DNA of 64,000 bases from Allomuricauda sp. TY007 (GCF_010468565.1 NZ_WUEG01000004.1:62001-126000); one strand, 5' to 3'; shown: positions 52,318-62,735, counted from the first letter of the stretch. Notes: generated by a model not told the origin, from the letters alone. A program made the numbers and translations.

Positions 52318-53402
52318 TTCAACAACTTTACTATTTCGTCCACAATATGCTCCGTTGCCTTGGGCATGGCCATTTTTTTAATATTTTCTCCCAGTTTGTC
52401 CTGAGTCTCTTTCGAATCCATTAAACCCAGAAACCTTTTTTCAAATTCGGCATCCAACTCAACTTCCCTCAGCATAATGGCCGCATCTTTGGCCACCAAG
52501 GCTTTGGCATTTTGGGTTTGATGGTCCTCCGCCACATTGGGCGACGGGATAAAAATCACAGGTTTGCCCACCAAACAAAGCTCGGAGACCGAGCCGGCAC
52601 CCGCCCTTGAGATGATAACATCTGCTGCTGCATAGGCTAGGTCCATCCGATTGACAAAAGCCAATACCTTGACGGACCCCGATTCGTATTTCTTATACTC
52701 TTTATGATAGAGCTTACCACATTGCCAAAGGACTTGCAATTCTTGTTTTGCAAAAAAATCGAGCTCTTTTTCAATCAACTGATTGATTCTTCTTGCCCCA
52801 AGGCTCCCCCCCAAAACAAGAACTGTTTTTTTGTTCCCATCTAGTCCAAAAAAGTTGCTCGCTTCTTGCTTGTTTTCTTTTACGTCCACCAAATCGGTTC
52901 GGATGGGGTTTCCTGTTTTTACAATTTTCTCCTTCGGAAAAAAGCGCTCCATGCCATCGTAGGCAACACAAATTTTCTTCGCTTTTCCTGCCAATAGCTT
53001 GTTCGTGATTCCAGCAAAGGAATTCTGTTCTTGCAGCACACAGGGAACTCCCAAGCTTTCGGCCATTCGCAACAATGGTCCGCTTGCAAAACCTCCAGTG
53101 CCAATTGCTACGTGAGGCTTAAATTGTTTCACTATTTTGCGCGCTTCTAACAAACTACTTATCAGTTTAAATGGAAACATGAGATTTTTCAATGTCAGCT
53201 TCCGTTGTATTCCACTTATCCACAAGCCCTTTATCTCGTAACCAGCTTGCGGCACTTTTTCCATTTCCATTTTATCCTTGGCTCCAACGAACAAAAATTC
53301 TGCATCAGGATATCTTTTCTTCAGCTCGTTCGCAATGGCCACCGCAGGATAAATATGTCCTCCCGTTCCTCCTCCAGAAAGTATAAACCTATAGCTGTCC
53401 AC
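52314..53402 (-). CDS. murG: UDP-GlcNAc--lipid I N-acetylglucosaminyltransferase
   Basis: Makes lipid II at the inner face of the membrane. GT-B fold motifs: [14 protein letters not shown] (10-23), [22 protein letters not shown] and [22 protein letters not shown] (in part). 362 residues, canonical. Overlaps both neighbours by a few bases. Confidence 0.97.
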   Translation of the reverse strand: MDSYRFILSGGGTGGHIYPAVAIANELKKRYPDAEFLFVGAKDKMEMEKVPQAGYEIKGLWISGIQRKLTLKNLMFPFKLISSLLEARKIVKQFKPHVAIGTGGFASGPLLRMAESLGVPCVLQEQNSFAGITNKLLAGKAKKICVAYDGMERFFPKEKIVKTGNPIRTDLVDVKENKQEASNFFGLDGNKKTVLVLGGSLGARRINQLIEKELDFFAKQELQVLWQCGKLYHKEYKKYESGSVKVLAFVNRMDLAYAAADVIISRAGAGSVSELCLVGKPVIFIPSPNVAEDHQTQNAKALVAKDAAIMLREVELDAEFEKRFLGLMDSKETQDKLGENIKKMAMPKATEHIVDEIVKLLK

Positions 53403-54594
53403 TTAATACTTCTAAAGGATTCGTTTCATCTATTCCGTGGGATTCCTCCTCCAAATTTTCCTTTCTGTTGCTCGCACTTAGTACGATCCCAATTGCCATA
53501 CAGGTCATCCAAATCGAAGTTCCTCCCATACTGATCAAAGGCAACGGCTGCCCCGTAACCGGAAACAACTGTACCACTACCGCCATATTGATGAAAGCTT
53601 GGAACACAATCGGCAATCCCACGCCTATCACCAATAATTTTGAAAAAACCGTTTTGGACGAGTGTGCGACCACAACTATCCTGAAAAGCAACAAGAGGTA
53701 GAAAAAGAGCAAAGCTCCGCCTCCCAACAAACCATATTCTTCAATTATGATGGCAAAAATGAAATCCGACGTACTCTGGGACAGCATGTTCTTCATCACA
53801 CTCTTTCCTGCTCCCTTGCCCACTACGCCACCTTCGGCAACGGCAATCTGCGCCAAGGTCAGCTGGTGCAGATCATCTTTATCCGCTTGCTCTGGGTGAA
53901 TAAAGGTTTCTATCCGTGATTTCCATGTCCCCGCCCTGTCCGGCAACACCTCGGGGGCCTTGAAAAGTACAAACAGGAACATTCCAGCAAATACAATTCC
54001 TGTCGCCACTATGGCGAACAAATATTTTAAAGGATACCCCCCCAAAAAACACAGCACCAACACCATTAAACTGATAATGGCGGCGGTTGAAAAGTTTTCG
54101 GGCAAAATCAACAGAACCACAAGGGCTACAGGCAACCAAAGCGGTAAAATACTTTCTTTGAACGTGATTTTTGCATCCTTGATCTTGGTCAGGTACCTGG
54201 CAATCCAAATCATTAAGACCACTGCTGCTAATGTCGATGTCTGGAAATTGACCCCGACCAATGGAATCTTTATCCAGCGGTTTGCGGTCACCCCACCAAT
54301 ACGTGTTTCCACGGTCAGTGTGTAAATCAACAGCAATATTACAATGGGCATGGCAATTATGGACAGCCCTTTAAAGTAATGTGTAGGTATCTTGTGCACG
54401 GCATAAATAATACCAAAGCCCAAGAACAAGAGCACAGCATGTTTTACCAAATGGCCCAAAGTGGTCCCATCACCATTGACGTAGACCAAATTGGTACTGG
54501 CGCTGTACACTGGCAAAAATGAGAAAAGAGCCAAGAGGGCCACTACGCCCCAAATGGCTTTATCACCTTTCAGATTTTTGAATATTGCCAACAC
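53389..54594 (-). CDS. ftsW: SEDS family peptidoglycan polymerase FtsW
   Basis: Septal glycosyltransferase working with FtsI. About ten membrane segments. SEDS motifs: [40 protein letters not shown] and [20 protein letters not shown], with [20 protein letters not shown] near the C-terminus. 401 residues. Overlaps murG by 14 bp and follows murD by 3 bp. Confidence 0.96.
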   Translation of the reverse strand: MLAIFKNLKGDKAIWGVVALLALFSFLPVYSASTNLVYVNGDGTTLGHLVKHAVLLFLGFGIIYAVHKIPTHYFKGLSIIAMPIVILLLIYTLTVETRIGGVTANRWIKIPLVGVNFQTSTLAAVVLMIWIARYLTKIKDAKITFKESILPLWLPVALVVLLILPENFSTAAIISLMVLVLCFLGGYPLKYLFAIVATGIVFAGMFLFVLFKAPEVLPDRAGTWKSRIETFIHPEQADKDDLHQLTLAQIAVAEGGVVGKGAGKSVMKNMLSQSTSDFIFAIIIEEYGLLGGGALLFFYLLLLFRIVVVAHSSKTVFSKLLVIGVGLPIVFQAFINMAVVVQLFPVTGQPLPLISMGGTSIWMTCMAIGIVLSASNRKENLEEESHGIDETNPLEVLSGQL

Positions 54595-54597
54595 GTT

Positions 54598-55932
54598 TTA
54601 CAAATTTTTTATTGCGTTTTTAAATTGATCTCCCCTATCCTCATAATTTTTGAAAAGGTCGAAGCTTGCACAGGCAGGTGACAACAAAACAGCATCTCCG
54701 CGCTCCGCAACTTTATAAGCCACCTTAACGGCTTCTTCCATGGAATAGGTCTCTACCATAAGGTCGATTACGTTTCCAAAGGCATCTATCAACTTGGAAT
54801 TATCCACACCCAAGCAAATAATGGCCTTTACCTTTTCCCGAACCAACGGCATCAATTCGGAATAATCGTTTCCTTTATCGACACCCCCAACAATCCAAAC
54901 AATCGGCTTTTTAATACCATCCAACGCATAATAAGTAGCGTTGACATTGGTTGCTTTGGAATCGTTAATGTATTCCACATGGTTGATCTTCAATACATTT
55001 TCCAATCTGTGGGGCACGCCCTGAAAAGATTGGATACTCTGGCGAATCGTCTCCTTTCTGACCTTAACCAGCATGGCTGCCATACTTGCTGCCATTGTGT
55101 TCTTTACGTTGTGCTGCCCTTTTAAGGCCAAAATATCTTCACTCATTTCCAAGGTTTTATGTTCTAGTTTTATTTTTATCGTTTTGTTTTCCAGCCAAGC
55201 CCCTTCTTCCAGTTTTCTTTTTACAGAAAAAGGAATCAATTTGGATTGAACAGGGTGGTTTTTCAACCATTCTTGAATCACCTCATCATCGGCATCATAA
55301 ATCAGGTAATCGTTCTCATCCTGATTCATGGCTATTCTGAATTTGGATGCGATATAATTCTCAAACTTGTCATCATATCTATCCAAATGATCTGGCGTTA
55401 TGTTGGTAATTACAGCGATATGTGGCTTAAAATCCACAATACCGTCCAACTGAAAGCTGCTTATTTCCAACACATAATGATCAAAATCTTGCTCAGCCAC
55501 CATTTTAGCATAGCTATCACCAATGTTTCCAGCCATGCCCACGTTCACCCCATCATCTTTCAACAAATGGTGCGTTAACATGGTGGTTGTGGTCTTCCCG
55601 TTGCTTCCCGTAATTCCAATCAAGTTGGCATCGGTATATTTTGATGCAAACTCTATTTCCGAAATCACCGGAACACCCTTTTCCACAAGTTTTTTCACCA
55701 ATGGAACCGTATCCGGAATCCCGGGACTCTTCATCACCAAGTCTGCATTCAGAATTTTAGCTTCAGTATGCTCGCCAGACTCCCATTCAATCTCAAAATG
55801 TTCAAGAACTTTTTTGTAATTCTCTTTTATGTCGCCCTTGTCCGAAACAAAGACCTCAAATCCTTTTTGCTTTCCCAAAATGGCGGTTCCAACGCCACTT
55901 TCTCCTCCTCCGAGTATCACCAAGCGGTCCAT
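54598..55932 (-). CDS. murD: UDP-N-acetylmuramoyl-L-alanine--D-glutamate ligase
   Basis: Adds D-glutamate. Features: LGGGESGVGTAILGKQKG at the start, ATP loop GITGSNGKTTTTMLTHHLL, ISSFQLDGI, NITPDHLDRY and NDSKATNVNATYYAL. 444 residues. Ends 3 bp before ftsW and begins 2 bp after mraY. Confidence 0.97.
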   Translation of the reverse strand: MDRLVILGGGESGVGTAILGKQKGFEVFVSDKGDIKENYKKVLEHFEIEWESGEHTEAKILNADLVMKSPGIPDTVPLVKKLVEKGVPVISEIEFASKYTDANLIGITGSNGKTTTTMLTHHLLKDDGVNVGMAGNIGDSYAKMVAEQDFDHYVLEISSFQLDGIVDFKPHIAVITNITPDHLDRYDDKFENYIASKFRIAMNQDENDYLIYDADDEVIQEWLKNHPVQSKLIPFSVKRKLEEGAWLENKTIKIKLEHKTLEMSEDILALKGQHNVKNTMAASMAAMLVKVRKETIRQSIQSFQGVPHRLENVLKINHVEYINDSKATNVNATYYALDGIKKPIVWIVGGVDKGNDYSELMPLVREKVKAIICLGVDNSKLIDAFGNVIDLMVETYSMEEAVKVAYKVAERGDAVLLSPACASFDLFKNYEDRGDQFKNAIKNL

Positions 55933-55934
55933 TT

Positions 55935-57155
55935 TTATCGAATTTTAAGTGTAACGATGCTGATAATGGCCAGCATGATTCCTATAATCCAAAAACGGGT
56001 TACTATCTTGCTCTCGTGATACAATTTTTTCTGATAGTGATGATGTAGGGGCGCCATTAAAAATATCCTCTTTCCTTCGCCATATTTCTTCTTTGTGTGC
56101 TTAAAATAGCCCACCTGCAACATCACGGACAGCGATTCCGCAAAGAAGATTCCGCATAAAATAGGAATCAACAATTCTTTCCTAACGATAATGGCAATAA
56201 CCGCAATAACACCACCAATGGTCAAACTACCGGTATCTCCCATAAATACTTGGGCCGGATAGGTGTTGTACCATAAAAAACCGACCAAAGCCCCAACAAA
56301 AGCTGCAATAAAAACCACCAACTCGCCCACTCGAGGCAAGTAAAAAATGTCCAAATAATCAGAGAATTGTATATTACCGGACACCCAGGCAAAAATTCCG
56401 AGCGTCAGCACAATTATGGCCGACGACCCCGCTGCCAAACCATCAATACCATCCGTAAGATTGGCTCCATTGGAAACTGCGGTCACGATCAAAATCACCA
56501 CAGGGATAAAGATGATCCATGCATAATCTTCGGCTCCGTCACCAATCCATGAGATAAAATCCGCGTAATCCAGTTCGTTGTTCTTAAAAAAGGGAACATT
56601 GGTACGTACCGCTTTGGTTTCATCGCCAAATACCCTTTCTACTTTAAAATTTTCGGTTATGGTGGTCGAGTCCTTTTCTTTAATGGTAACCGCTGGATGA
56701 AAATATAGTGTCAATCCAACAATCAAACCCAATCCAACTTGCCCCATCACTTTAAACCTTCCCTTTAAACCTTGCTTATCTTTTTTAAAGGTTTTGATAT
56801 AGTCATCTATAAATCCGATAACGCCCATCCAAACCGTAGTCACTATCAAAAGAATGACATAGATATTTTTGATATCTGCAAAAAGAATCACCGGCAATAA
56901 GGTGGACATGATGATGATAAGTCCGCCCATGGTGGGTGTTCCTGCTTTTTGCTTCTGTCCTTCCAAACCAAGATCACGGATGCTTTCCCCAATCTGCTTT
57001 TTCTGAAGGAACAATATGATTCGTTTTCCGTAGACCATGGCGATCAATAGCGATAACAATACGGACAAGGCGGCCCTGAACGTAAGGAATTGAAAAAGTC
57101 CCGCGCCCGGCAGTTGGTATTGTTTCTCTAAAAATTCGAACAAGTAGTATAACAT
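55935..57155 (-). CDS. mraY: Phospho-MurNAc-pentapeptide transferase
   Basis: Forms lipid I on undecaprenyl phosphate in the inner membrane. About ten membrane segments. Catalytic signatures: [32 protein letters not shown] and [11 protein letters not shown], with [11 protein letters not shown] near the end. The 406 residues exceed the usual 360 because of a hydrophilic insertion at about 175-215, seen in other Bacteroidota MraY proteins (recollection). Confidence 0.97.
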   Translation of the reverse strand: MLYYLFEFLEKQYQLPGAGLFQFLTFRAALSVLLSLLIAMVYGKRIILFLQKKQIGESIRDLGLEGQKQKAGTPTMGGLIIIMSTLLPVILFADIKNIYVILLIVTTVWMGVIGFIDDYIKTFKKDKQGLKGRFKVMGQVGLGLIVGLTLYFHPAVTIKEKDSTTITENFKVERVFGDETKAVRTNVPFFKNNELDYADFISWIGDGAEDYAWIIFIPVVILIVTAVSNGANLTDGIDGLAAGSSAIIVLTLGIFAWVSGNIQFSDYLDIFYLPRVGELVVFIAAFVGALVGFLWYNTYPAQVFMGDTGSLTIGGVIAVIAIIVRKELLIPILCGIFFAESLSVMLQVGYFKHTKKKYGEGKRIFLMAPLHHHYQKKLYHESKIVTRFWIIGIMLAIISIVTLKIR

Positions 57156-57200
57156 ATTTTAGACGTTAGATATTAGAATCTAGACGTTAGACTTTTTCTT
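57156..57200. repeat. TTAGACGTTAGATATTAGA-type repeat between murE and mraY
   Basis: TTTAGACGTTAGATATTAGA followed by ATCTAGACGTTAGAC lies in the 63-bp murE-mraY gap, the only long gap between the Mur genes. Related words flank 63505-63729. Confidence 0.65.
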
Positions 57201-57218
57201 TGAATTTTCTATTTCAAT

Positions 57219-58682
57219 TTATTTGCCCAAACTGGACAAAGCTTCTTTCACTTCTTTAAAATCATCGAAATCTACCCGGACCCCATTGGTTTCCTGATAG
57301 GTCTCATGGCCTTTTCCCGCCACTAGGATTATATCGTTGGTCAATGCCAGTTTACATGCCGTTTTTATGGCTTGCTTCCTATTTTCAATGGATAGCACCT
57401 TTCTTGTGTTTTGGGGTTCTACTCCAGCTTCCATTTCTTCAATTATGACAGCAGGTGATTCCGTTCTGGGGTTATCGGATGTAAAAATGACCTGATTGCT
57501 CATTTCCGAAGCGATATGACCCATAACCGGACGCTTAGACTTGTCACGGTCACCACCACACCCCACTACGGTGATGACGTTTTCATTTCCAGTCCTCAAT
57601 GCATTGATTGTAATCAATACATTTTTGAGTGCATCCGGCGTATGGGCATAATCAACAATAGCCGTTATCTTATCTTTTGATATGTAATATTGAAACCTGC
57701 CATCCACATTTTCCAACTCGCTCATCAACCTAAGGGTCTCCATCTTTTCGAGCCCCAAAATGTCGGCCGTGGCATAAATAGCCAATAAATTATAGGCATT
57801 GAAATCCCCAATAAGTTTGGACCACAGTTCATTATCGTCCACCTTTAATAGTTGGCCATTGAACTGCTTTTCCAAAATCTGCCCCCTGTAATTGGCAAAG
57901 GATTTTAAGGCATAGGTATATTTTTTGGCTTTGGTGTTCTGTAGCATCACCAAGCCATTTTTATCATCGATGTTGACCAAGGCAAACGCGGTTTTTGGCA
58001 AACCATCGAACAATTTTTTCTTGGTGTCCCTGTAGTCCGCAAACGTTTTGTGGTAATCCAAATGGTCGTGGGACAGATTGGTGAAGATGGCACCTTCAAA
58101 ATAAAGTCCTTCCGCCCTTTTTTGATGAATTCCATGGGAACTCACCTCCATAAAACAGAACTCCACACCTGCTGCATTCATCTTGGACAAATAATCGTTG
58201 ATGGTAAGCACATCGGGGGTCGTATGGGTGGTCTTGTACTCGTCATCGTCCACCATTACTTTTATGGTAGAAATCAAGCCTACTTTAAAACCTGCTTTTT
58301 TGAAAAGATGGTACAAAAGCGTGGTCACCGTGGTTTTTCCATTGGTACCCGTTACCCCGACCAATTTTAAATTCTTGGATGGATTATCATAAAAATTGGA
58401 AGCAATAACAGCCAGAGCACTGTTGCAATTGGCCACCTGTAAATAGGTGACCCCATTCACCATGAGTTCAGGAAGCTCTTCGCACACAATGGCACGTGCA
58501 CCCAAATCCACAGCTTTTTGTATGAATTTGTGGCCATCGGTAACGGTACCACGAATGGCCACGAACACATCATCCATTTCCACCTTTCTGGAATCAAAAT
58601 GAACATTGTTCACCATTACATTGGTATCCCCGCTCACCGCGGAAAGACTCACACCATATAATATGTCCTTCAATAACTTCAT
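57219..58682 (-). CDS. murE: UDP-N-acetylmuramoyl-tripeptide synthetase (meso-diaminopimelate type)
   Basis: Adds the third stem-peptide residue. Motifs: ATP loop GVTGTNGKTTVTTLLYHLF, EVSSHGIHQKRAEGL, TNLSHDHLDYHKTF and VDYAHTPDALKN. The substrate-specificity motif is TSDNPRTES (DNPR), which marks meso-diaminopimelate rather than lysine enzymes. 487 residues. Overlaps ftsI by 4 bp. Confidence 0.97.
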   Translation of the reverse strand: MKLLKDILYGVSLSAVSGDTNVMVNNVHFDSRKVEMDDVFVAIRGTVTDGHKFIQKAVDLGARAIVCEELPELMVNGVTYLQVANCNSALAVIASNFYDNPSKNLKLVGVTGTNGKTTVTTLLYHLFKKAGFKVGLISTIKVMVDDDEYKTTHTTPDVLTINDYLSKMNAAGVEFCFMEVSSHGIHQKRAEGLYFEGAIFTNLSHDHLDYHKTFADYRDTKKKLFDGLPKTAFALVNIDDKNGLVMLQNTKAKKYTYALKSFANYRGQILEKQFNGQLLKVDDNELWSKLIGDFNAYNLLAIYATADILGLEKMETLRLMSELENVDGRFQYYISKDKITAIVDYAHTPDALKNVLITINALRTGNENVITVVGCGGDRDKSKRPVMGHIASEMSNQVIFTSDNPRTESPAVIIEEMEAGVEPQNTRKVLSIENRKQAIKTACKLALTNDIILVAGKGHETYQETNGVRVDFDDFKEVKEALSSLGK

Positions 58683-60688
58683 GAAAGTTTCAATACTATT
58701 TTTTTGACCTGTTTTATATTGGTTCCTTGGTTTACCGACTGATTCTTTACTTTTCCGTTGCCGTGCACCTCTACTTCAATTCCCAGATTTTCCAACAGGG
58801 AAACGGCATCCATACCGCTCATTCCTTTTACATTGGGCACAGTGCCGTATTTTTTTTGAACTTGGGCATAATATTGTTGGTACTGCTTCTCCAAGTCCTT
58901 ATCCTCAATAACTTTGATGTCCACTTCATCTACCATAGGTGAAATGGCATGTATTTTCTGCGCCATGGATTTGAATACGGGACCGGATACATCAGCCCCA
59001 TAATACCCTTCCTGTTTATCTGGCTCATGGATGACCACGATGCATGAATATTTTGGATTGTCCGCTGGAAAATACCCTGCAAATGATGAGATATATGCCA
59101 ACTTATCGGGATTCTTCTCTACATAGTTTTTTTGTGTGGTACCTGTTTTTCCAGCCATAGAAAAGTTTTTGGAGTACAGTTTATGTCCTGTACCATAATC
59201 CTTTTCCACCACATCCTTTAATAATTGTTGTGCCTTTTTTACCGTTTCTTTGGAACAGATGGAAGAATTCAACACTTCCTTGTCAAATCGTTTAAAAACC
59301 TTGTTGCCTTCACGTACTTCTTGAATCAATCGAGGTTTTACATACTCGCCATTGTTGGCAATGGCATTGTAGAAAGCCAAGGTCTGTATCGGGGTCAAGG
59401 ACACTTCATAACCGTGCGACATCCAACCTAAAGAAATTCCGGACCAACCTTTATCACCGGGGTAACGGATTACCGGGTCGCCCTCACCTATAATCGGCAA
59501 GTCCAATTTTTTATGAAGTCCCATGTTCATCAAGCGATTGACGAATTTCTCGGGCTGTTCCTTATAATTTTCGTTGATGATTTTCGCAAAAGCCGTGTTG
59601 GAAGAAACGGCAAAGGCCTCGGCGACCGAAATCTTTCCGTATCCGCCCCATTTAGAATCTTTCACTACACCATCATAAATACGGTATCTTCCTTTTTCCG
59701 TATCAATTACGGTACTGGTGTCGATTACCTTATCTTCCAAGGCTGCCACTAGGGACATCAATTTAAAAGTGGAACCTGGTTCATGGGATTCTCCAACAGC
59801 GTAGTTCAGTTTTTCATAATACTTGCCTTCGGACGTTCTTCCCAGATTGGAAATGGCCTTGATTTCGCCGGTTTTGGTTTCCATGACCACTACACAGCCA
59901 TGGTCGGCCTTATATTTTTCCAATTGTTTCAGTAACTCATGATGGGCTATATCTTGAATATTGATATCGATGGTCGAAACCACGTCCAGACCATCTTGAG
60001 GCTCTACAATATTGTCCAGCCCCACTGGCTTCCATTGTCCCTTGGCTATTTTTTGCTTTAATCGCTTTCCTTCCTTACCGCGCAAATAGGATTCACCAAA
60101 TGCCCCGTCCAAACCTACACGGGTGTAGTACCCGTTTTCATCCACGCGCTCGTAACCAATGCTCCTTGCTGCCATTTTACCCAAAGGGTACTCGCGAACC
60201 ACACGATGGGTCTCAATAAATCCGCCCTTGTATGGTCCAAGGTTGAACAGCGGAAACTGTTTGATGCGCACATAGTCCAGATACCCAACATTTCGGGCTA
60301 TCAACTTGTAGCGATTATCGTTCGCCCTTGCCTTTCGGAACAACTGTCTGTAGTAAGAAGATGGCCTATTGAAGAGTGCGCCCAAGGAATCCGACAGGGC
60401 AGTCACATTGTTCTGAAAATTTTCTTGTGAAACGGTCTGGGCGTCAAACCGGATTTCATATTTAGGTACGGATGCGGCCAACAAACTACCATCTTCCGAA
60501 TAAAGATTGCCACGATTGGGCTCAATGGTAAACATTTTCTCGGTTTTGCTCAAGGCCAACTCCTTATACTTTTTGCCCTGCACCATTTGAATATCCACCA
60601 ACTTTACCACTACGGCAATGGCCAAAACAAGCAAGCCCCCGGCAACGAGGTACAGTCTGTTCATGATATTTTTTTCGGTAATGGCCAC
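58679..60688 (-). CDS. ftsI: Penicillin-binding protein FtsI (PBP2/3-type transpeptidase) with PASTA domain
   Basis: Septal transpeptidase. One membrane anchor (about 9-30), a dimerisation domain with EPNRGNLYSEDGSLLAAS, then the transpeptidase: SxxK in EPGSTFKLMS, SxN in AVSSNTAFAK and KTGT in MAGKTGTTQKN. A C-terminal PASTA domain (VPNVKGMSGMDAVSLLENLG) ends the protein. 669 residues. The first start is GTG at 60688, sharing its G with the ftsL stop codon (TAGTG); an ATG at codon 9 is an alternative. Confidence 0.96.
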   Translation of the reverse strand: MAITEKNIMNRLYLVAGGLLVLAIAVVVKLVDIQMVQGKKYKELALSKTEKMFTIEPNRGNLYSEDGSLLAASVPKYEIRFDAQTVSQENFQNNVTALSDSLGALFNRPSSYYRQLFRKARANDNRYKLIARNVGYLDYVRIKQFPLFNLGPYKGGFIETHRVVREYPLGKMAARSIGYERVDENGYYTRVGLDGAFGESYLRGKEGKRLKQKIAKGQWKPVGLDNIVEPQDGLDVVSTIDINIQDIAHHELLKQLEKYKADHGCVVVMETKTGEIKAISNLGRTSEGKYYEKLNYAVGESHEPGSTFKLMSLVAALEDKVIDTSTVIDTEKGRYRIYDGVVKDSKWGGYGKISVAEAFAVSSNTAFAKIINENYKEQPEKFVNRLMNMGLHKKLDLPIIGEGDPVIRYPGDKGWSGISLGWMSHGYEVSLTPIQTLAFYNAIANNGEYVKPRLIQEVREGNKVFKRFDKEVLNSSICSKETVKKAQQLLKDVVEKDYGTGHKLYSKNFSMAGKTGTTQKNYVEKNPDKLAYISSFAGYFPADNPKYSCIVVIHEPDKQEGYYGADVSGPVFKSMAQKIHAISPMVDEVDIKVIEDKDLEKQYQQYYAQVQKKYGTVPNVKGMSGMDAVSLLENLGIEVEVHGNGKVKNQSVNQGTNIKQVKKIVLKLS

Positions 60689-61005
60689 TATTCCGCTGAT
60701 TTAACTTTAATTTTTTGTGGAGGGTTTTCCGATGGCACCAATCCTTTTTCGGCCACCACCTCCCGCAAGGTCGATTCCAATTTAAGTTGCTGAACACTGG
60801 AACGGGCTTCAAAAAACTCACTTTTAAGTTTTCGCACTTCCTCGTTCAACTCAGCAATCTCCAATACTTTTCTATCGGCATTATGACTACTGGAAATCAT
60901 CAAAGCCGCCAAAAAAGAGGCAAACAATAAAAACATCCAGTTTTTGGGAGCGTCACCGCTTACCAAAAACCTTCCTTTTAATATGTCCAGCAATCCTTTT
61001 CTCAT
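60688..61005 (-). CDS. ftsL: FtsL-like cell division protein
   Basis: 105 residues with one membrane segment (WMFLLFASFLAALMISSSH) and a following heptad-rich stretch (KVLEIAELNEEVRKLKSEFF) forming a short coiled coil, the FtsL layout. Sequence conservation is low, so the call relies on topology and position between rsmH and ftsI. Confidence 0.87.
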   Translation of the reverse strand: MRKGLLDILKGRFLVSGDAPKNWMFLLFASFLAALMISSSHNADRKVLEIAELNEEVRKLKSEFFEARSSVQQLKLESTLREVVAEKGLVPSENPPQKIKVKSAE

Positions 61006-61022
61006 TTCTTGTTCGCTTTGTC

Positions 61023-61042
61023 ATTCCCGCGAAGGCGGGAAT
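61023..61042. repeat. ATTCCCGC-GAAG-GCGGGAAT palindrome
   Basis: Perfect 8-bp stem with loop GAAG, in the rsmH-ftsL gap. Elements of this shape are widespread intergenic repeats in bacteria. Confidence 0.8.
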
Positions 61043-61065
61043 CTATCCACATCACATCTTCCGAC

Positions 61066-61095
61066 TGCCCCTTCGACTGCGCTCAGGGTGACAGC
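61066..61095. repeat. CTTCGACTGCGCTCAG-type REP element
   Basis: GCCCCTTCGACTGCGCTCAG followed by GGTGACAG, a common Bacteroidota intergenic palindrome (recollection), 24 bp from the preceding one. Confidence 0.7.
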
Positions 61096-61120
61096 TCGAG
61101 ATGACATTTCAATCACATCT

Positions 61121-62023
61121 TTATATTTTTTCCGCAATGCGGAGCTTTGCACTTCTAGCTCTATTGTTATTGGCTATTTCTTCTGCTGATGGCGTAATCA
61201 ACTTCCCGACTTTTTTTAATGGAACATTGATATTTCCATAAAAATCCTTCTCGGGTTCGCCGTCGAACTTTCCTGCACGGATAAAGCGCTTTGCCAATCT
61301 ATCTTCCAAGGAATGGTAACTGATCAAACTCAACCTCCCCCCTTTGTTCAACATCTCCGGCACTTGCTCCAAAAACTCCTTGAGCACGGCTATTTCTTGG
61401 TTTACCTCTATCCTAATAGCTTGATAGATTTGAGCCAAAATTTTGTTCTCCTTCATTTTTGGCAAAAACCTGCTCAAAACCTTTTTCAAATCATCTGTTG
61501 TTTTGATGGGCTCATCAGACCGTGCCGAAACAATGGTCTTGGCCATGGCATTTGCATTTCGCAACTCGCCATACTGAAAAAGTACCGACGCTAAATCTTC
61601 TTGGGAATAGGTGTTCACCACCCGAAAGGCCGTCAATTGATTGTTCCTGTCCATTCGCATATCCAAATCTGCATTGAACCGAATGGAGAAACCGCGCTCG
61701 GCCTCATCGAACTGATGGGAAGAAACCCCGAAATCCGCCAAGATTCCATCAACTTTCCGAATGCCATAGAACTTTAAATACTGTTTGAGGTAGCGAAAGT
61801 TTTGATTGATCAATTGGAACCTGTCATCATCCAATGCATTTTGCAGGGCATCCTCGTCTTGATCAAACGCGAACAACTTTCCACCATCGCCCAATCTTTT
61901 TAAAATTTCCCTGGAGTGTCCGCCACCACCAAAGGTGACATCCACATACACCCCATTTTCCTTTATGTTCAATCCGTCCACTGATTCCTTCAGCAATACC
62001 GGATTGTGGTATGCACTATTCAT
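61121..62023 (-). CDS. rsmH: 16S rRNA (cytosine(1402)-N4)-methyltransferase
   Basis: Methylates C1402 of 16S rRNA. Start at ATG 62023 (MNSAYHNPVLLKES, 300 residues); the longer frame to 62131 lies inside mraZ. Motifs: VYVDVTFGGGGHSREIL (SAM), GILADFGVSSHQFDEAERGFS (in part), RMDRNNQLTAF and LISYHSLEDRLAKRF. Overlaps the end of mraZ by 8 bp. Confidence 0.97.
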   Translation of the reverse strand: MNSAYHNPVLLKESVDGLNIKENGVYVDVTFGGGGHSREILKRLGDGGKLFAFDQDEDALQNALDDDRFQLINQNFRYLKQYLKFYGIRKVDGILADFGVSSHQFDEAERGFSIRFNADLDMRMDRNNQLTAFRVVNTYSQEDLASVLFQYGELRNANAMAKTIVSARSDEPIKTTDDLKKVLSRFLPKMKENKILAQIYQAIRIEVNQEIAVLKEFLEQVPEMLNKGGRLSLISYHSLEDRLAKRFIRAGKFDGEPEKDFYGNINVPLKKVGKLITPSAEEIANNNRARSAKLRIAEKI

Positions 62024-62471
62024 CGTCGTCAAAAATCTCCTCGGCCAGATCGGCATAATCCTTCTCGCCTTCTGCCAAGACTTTCTCGTACATATCCTTG
62101 TTCCAAATCTCGATTTTATCAAAAACCGCATTCAGAACCACCTCTTTCTCAATTCCAGCGAACTCCACTAAGTTTTTTGGAATCTGCAATCTTCCGGAAT
62201 CCCCATCAATGCTCACTTCCTTCATACCGGCCACAAAGTTTCTCACGAAAGCATCGTACTTTCGGTTGATTTTGCTTTTCTTCATGACTTTCTGCATGAG
62301 GACATCGAACTCTTGCTTAGGGTACAACTCCAAACATTGCTGAAAAACCGACCGCTTGATAACAAACCCTTCCTTTAAAACAGGCAACAACTGATTTTTC
62401 AAAGAAATAGGCAACAATACCCTTCCTTTGGAATCAGCTTTACAATCATGTTGTCCTATAATATGGGTCAC
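62016..62471 (-). CDS. mraZ: Transcriptional regulator / division protein MraZ
   Basis: First gene of the dcw cluster. Two AbrB-like halves each carry the DxxGR motif: DSKGRVLLPISLKNQL near residue 13 and DGDSGRLQIPKNLVEFA near residue 96. The start codon is GTG at 62471. MraZ binds repeated boxes in its own promoter in several bacteria and such boxes are seen here at 62521-62567. 151 residues. Confidence 0.95.
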   Translation of the reverse strand: MTHIIGQHDCKADSKGRVLLPISLKNQLLPVLKEGFVIKRSVFQQCLELYPKQEFDVLMQKVMKKSKINRKYDAFVRNFVAGMKEVSIDGDSGRLQIPKNLVEFAGIEKEVVLNAVFDKIEIWNKDMYEKVLAEGEKDYADLAEEIFDDDE

Positions 62472-62500
62472 TAGAAATCAATTGGTTACTTAATACAACT

Positions 62501-62508
62501 CAAATATA
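62501..62508 (-). promoter_or_regulatory. TAnnTTTG -7 element of the dcw cluster
   Basis: TATATTTG on the minus strand, 29 bases before the mraZ GTG and directly downstream of the AWGTGG boxes. Confidence 0.65.
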
Positions 62509-62520
62509 TAGATTTTATTT

Positions 62521-62567
62521 CCACATTTCTCCACATAACACCACTTTTGTTAATAAATTATCCACTT
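62521..62567 (-). promoter_or_regulatory. Candidate MraZ operator: four AWGTGG boxes
   Basis: On the minus strand AAGTGG (62567-62562), AAGTGG (62546-62541), ATGTGG (62536-62531) and ATGTGG (62526-62521). Spacing is 21, 10 and 10 bp. The last three form a 10-bp-period array, as in known MraZ boxes of E. coli (TGGGN) and Mollicutes (AAAGTGK). They overlap the expected -33 region. Confidence 0.65.
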
Positions 62568-62701
62568 TTCGATGAAAAACTCCTGATTCGACCCTGAATC
62601 AAACTTGAGATCGACAAACTCATTCGAGAATAGAATTGACCGGATTAAAAAACTTATCGCAGTTCTGTTTAAAACCTAAAATCTTTGTGATATGAAATTC
62701 C

Positions 62702-62709
62702 TATATTTG
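62702..62709 (+). promoter_or_regulatory. TAnnTTTG -7 element of the alpha/beta hydrolase gene
   Basis: TATATTTG, 26 bases before the ATG at 62736, divergent from the mraZ promoter across about 190 bp. Confidence 0.6.
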
Positions 62710-62735
62710 CGCCTCTTACTACCAACTAACTATAG

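Noticed and set aside
62024..62131. Longer N-terminus for rsmH
   Set aside because: The extension would overlap mraZ by about 108 bp and the added residues do not resemble RsmH; MNSAYHNPVLLKE is the normal start.
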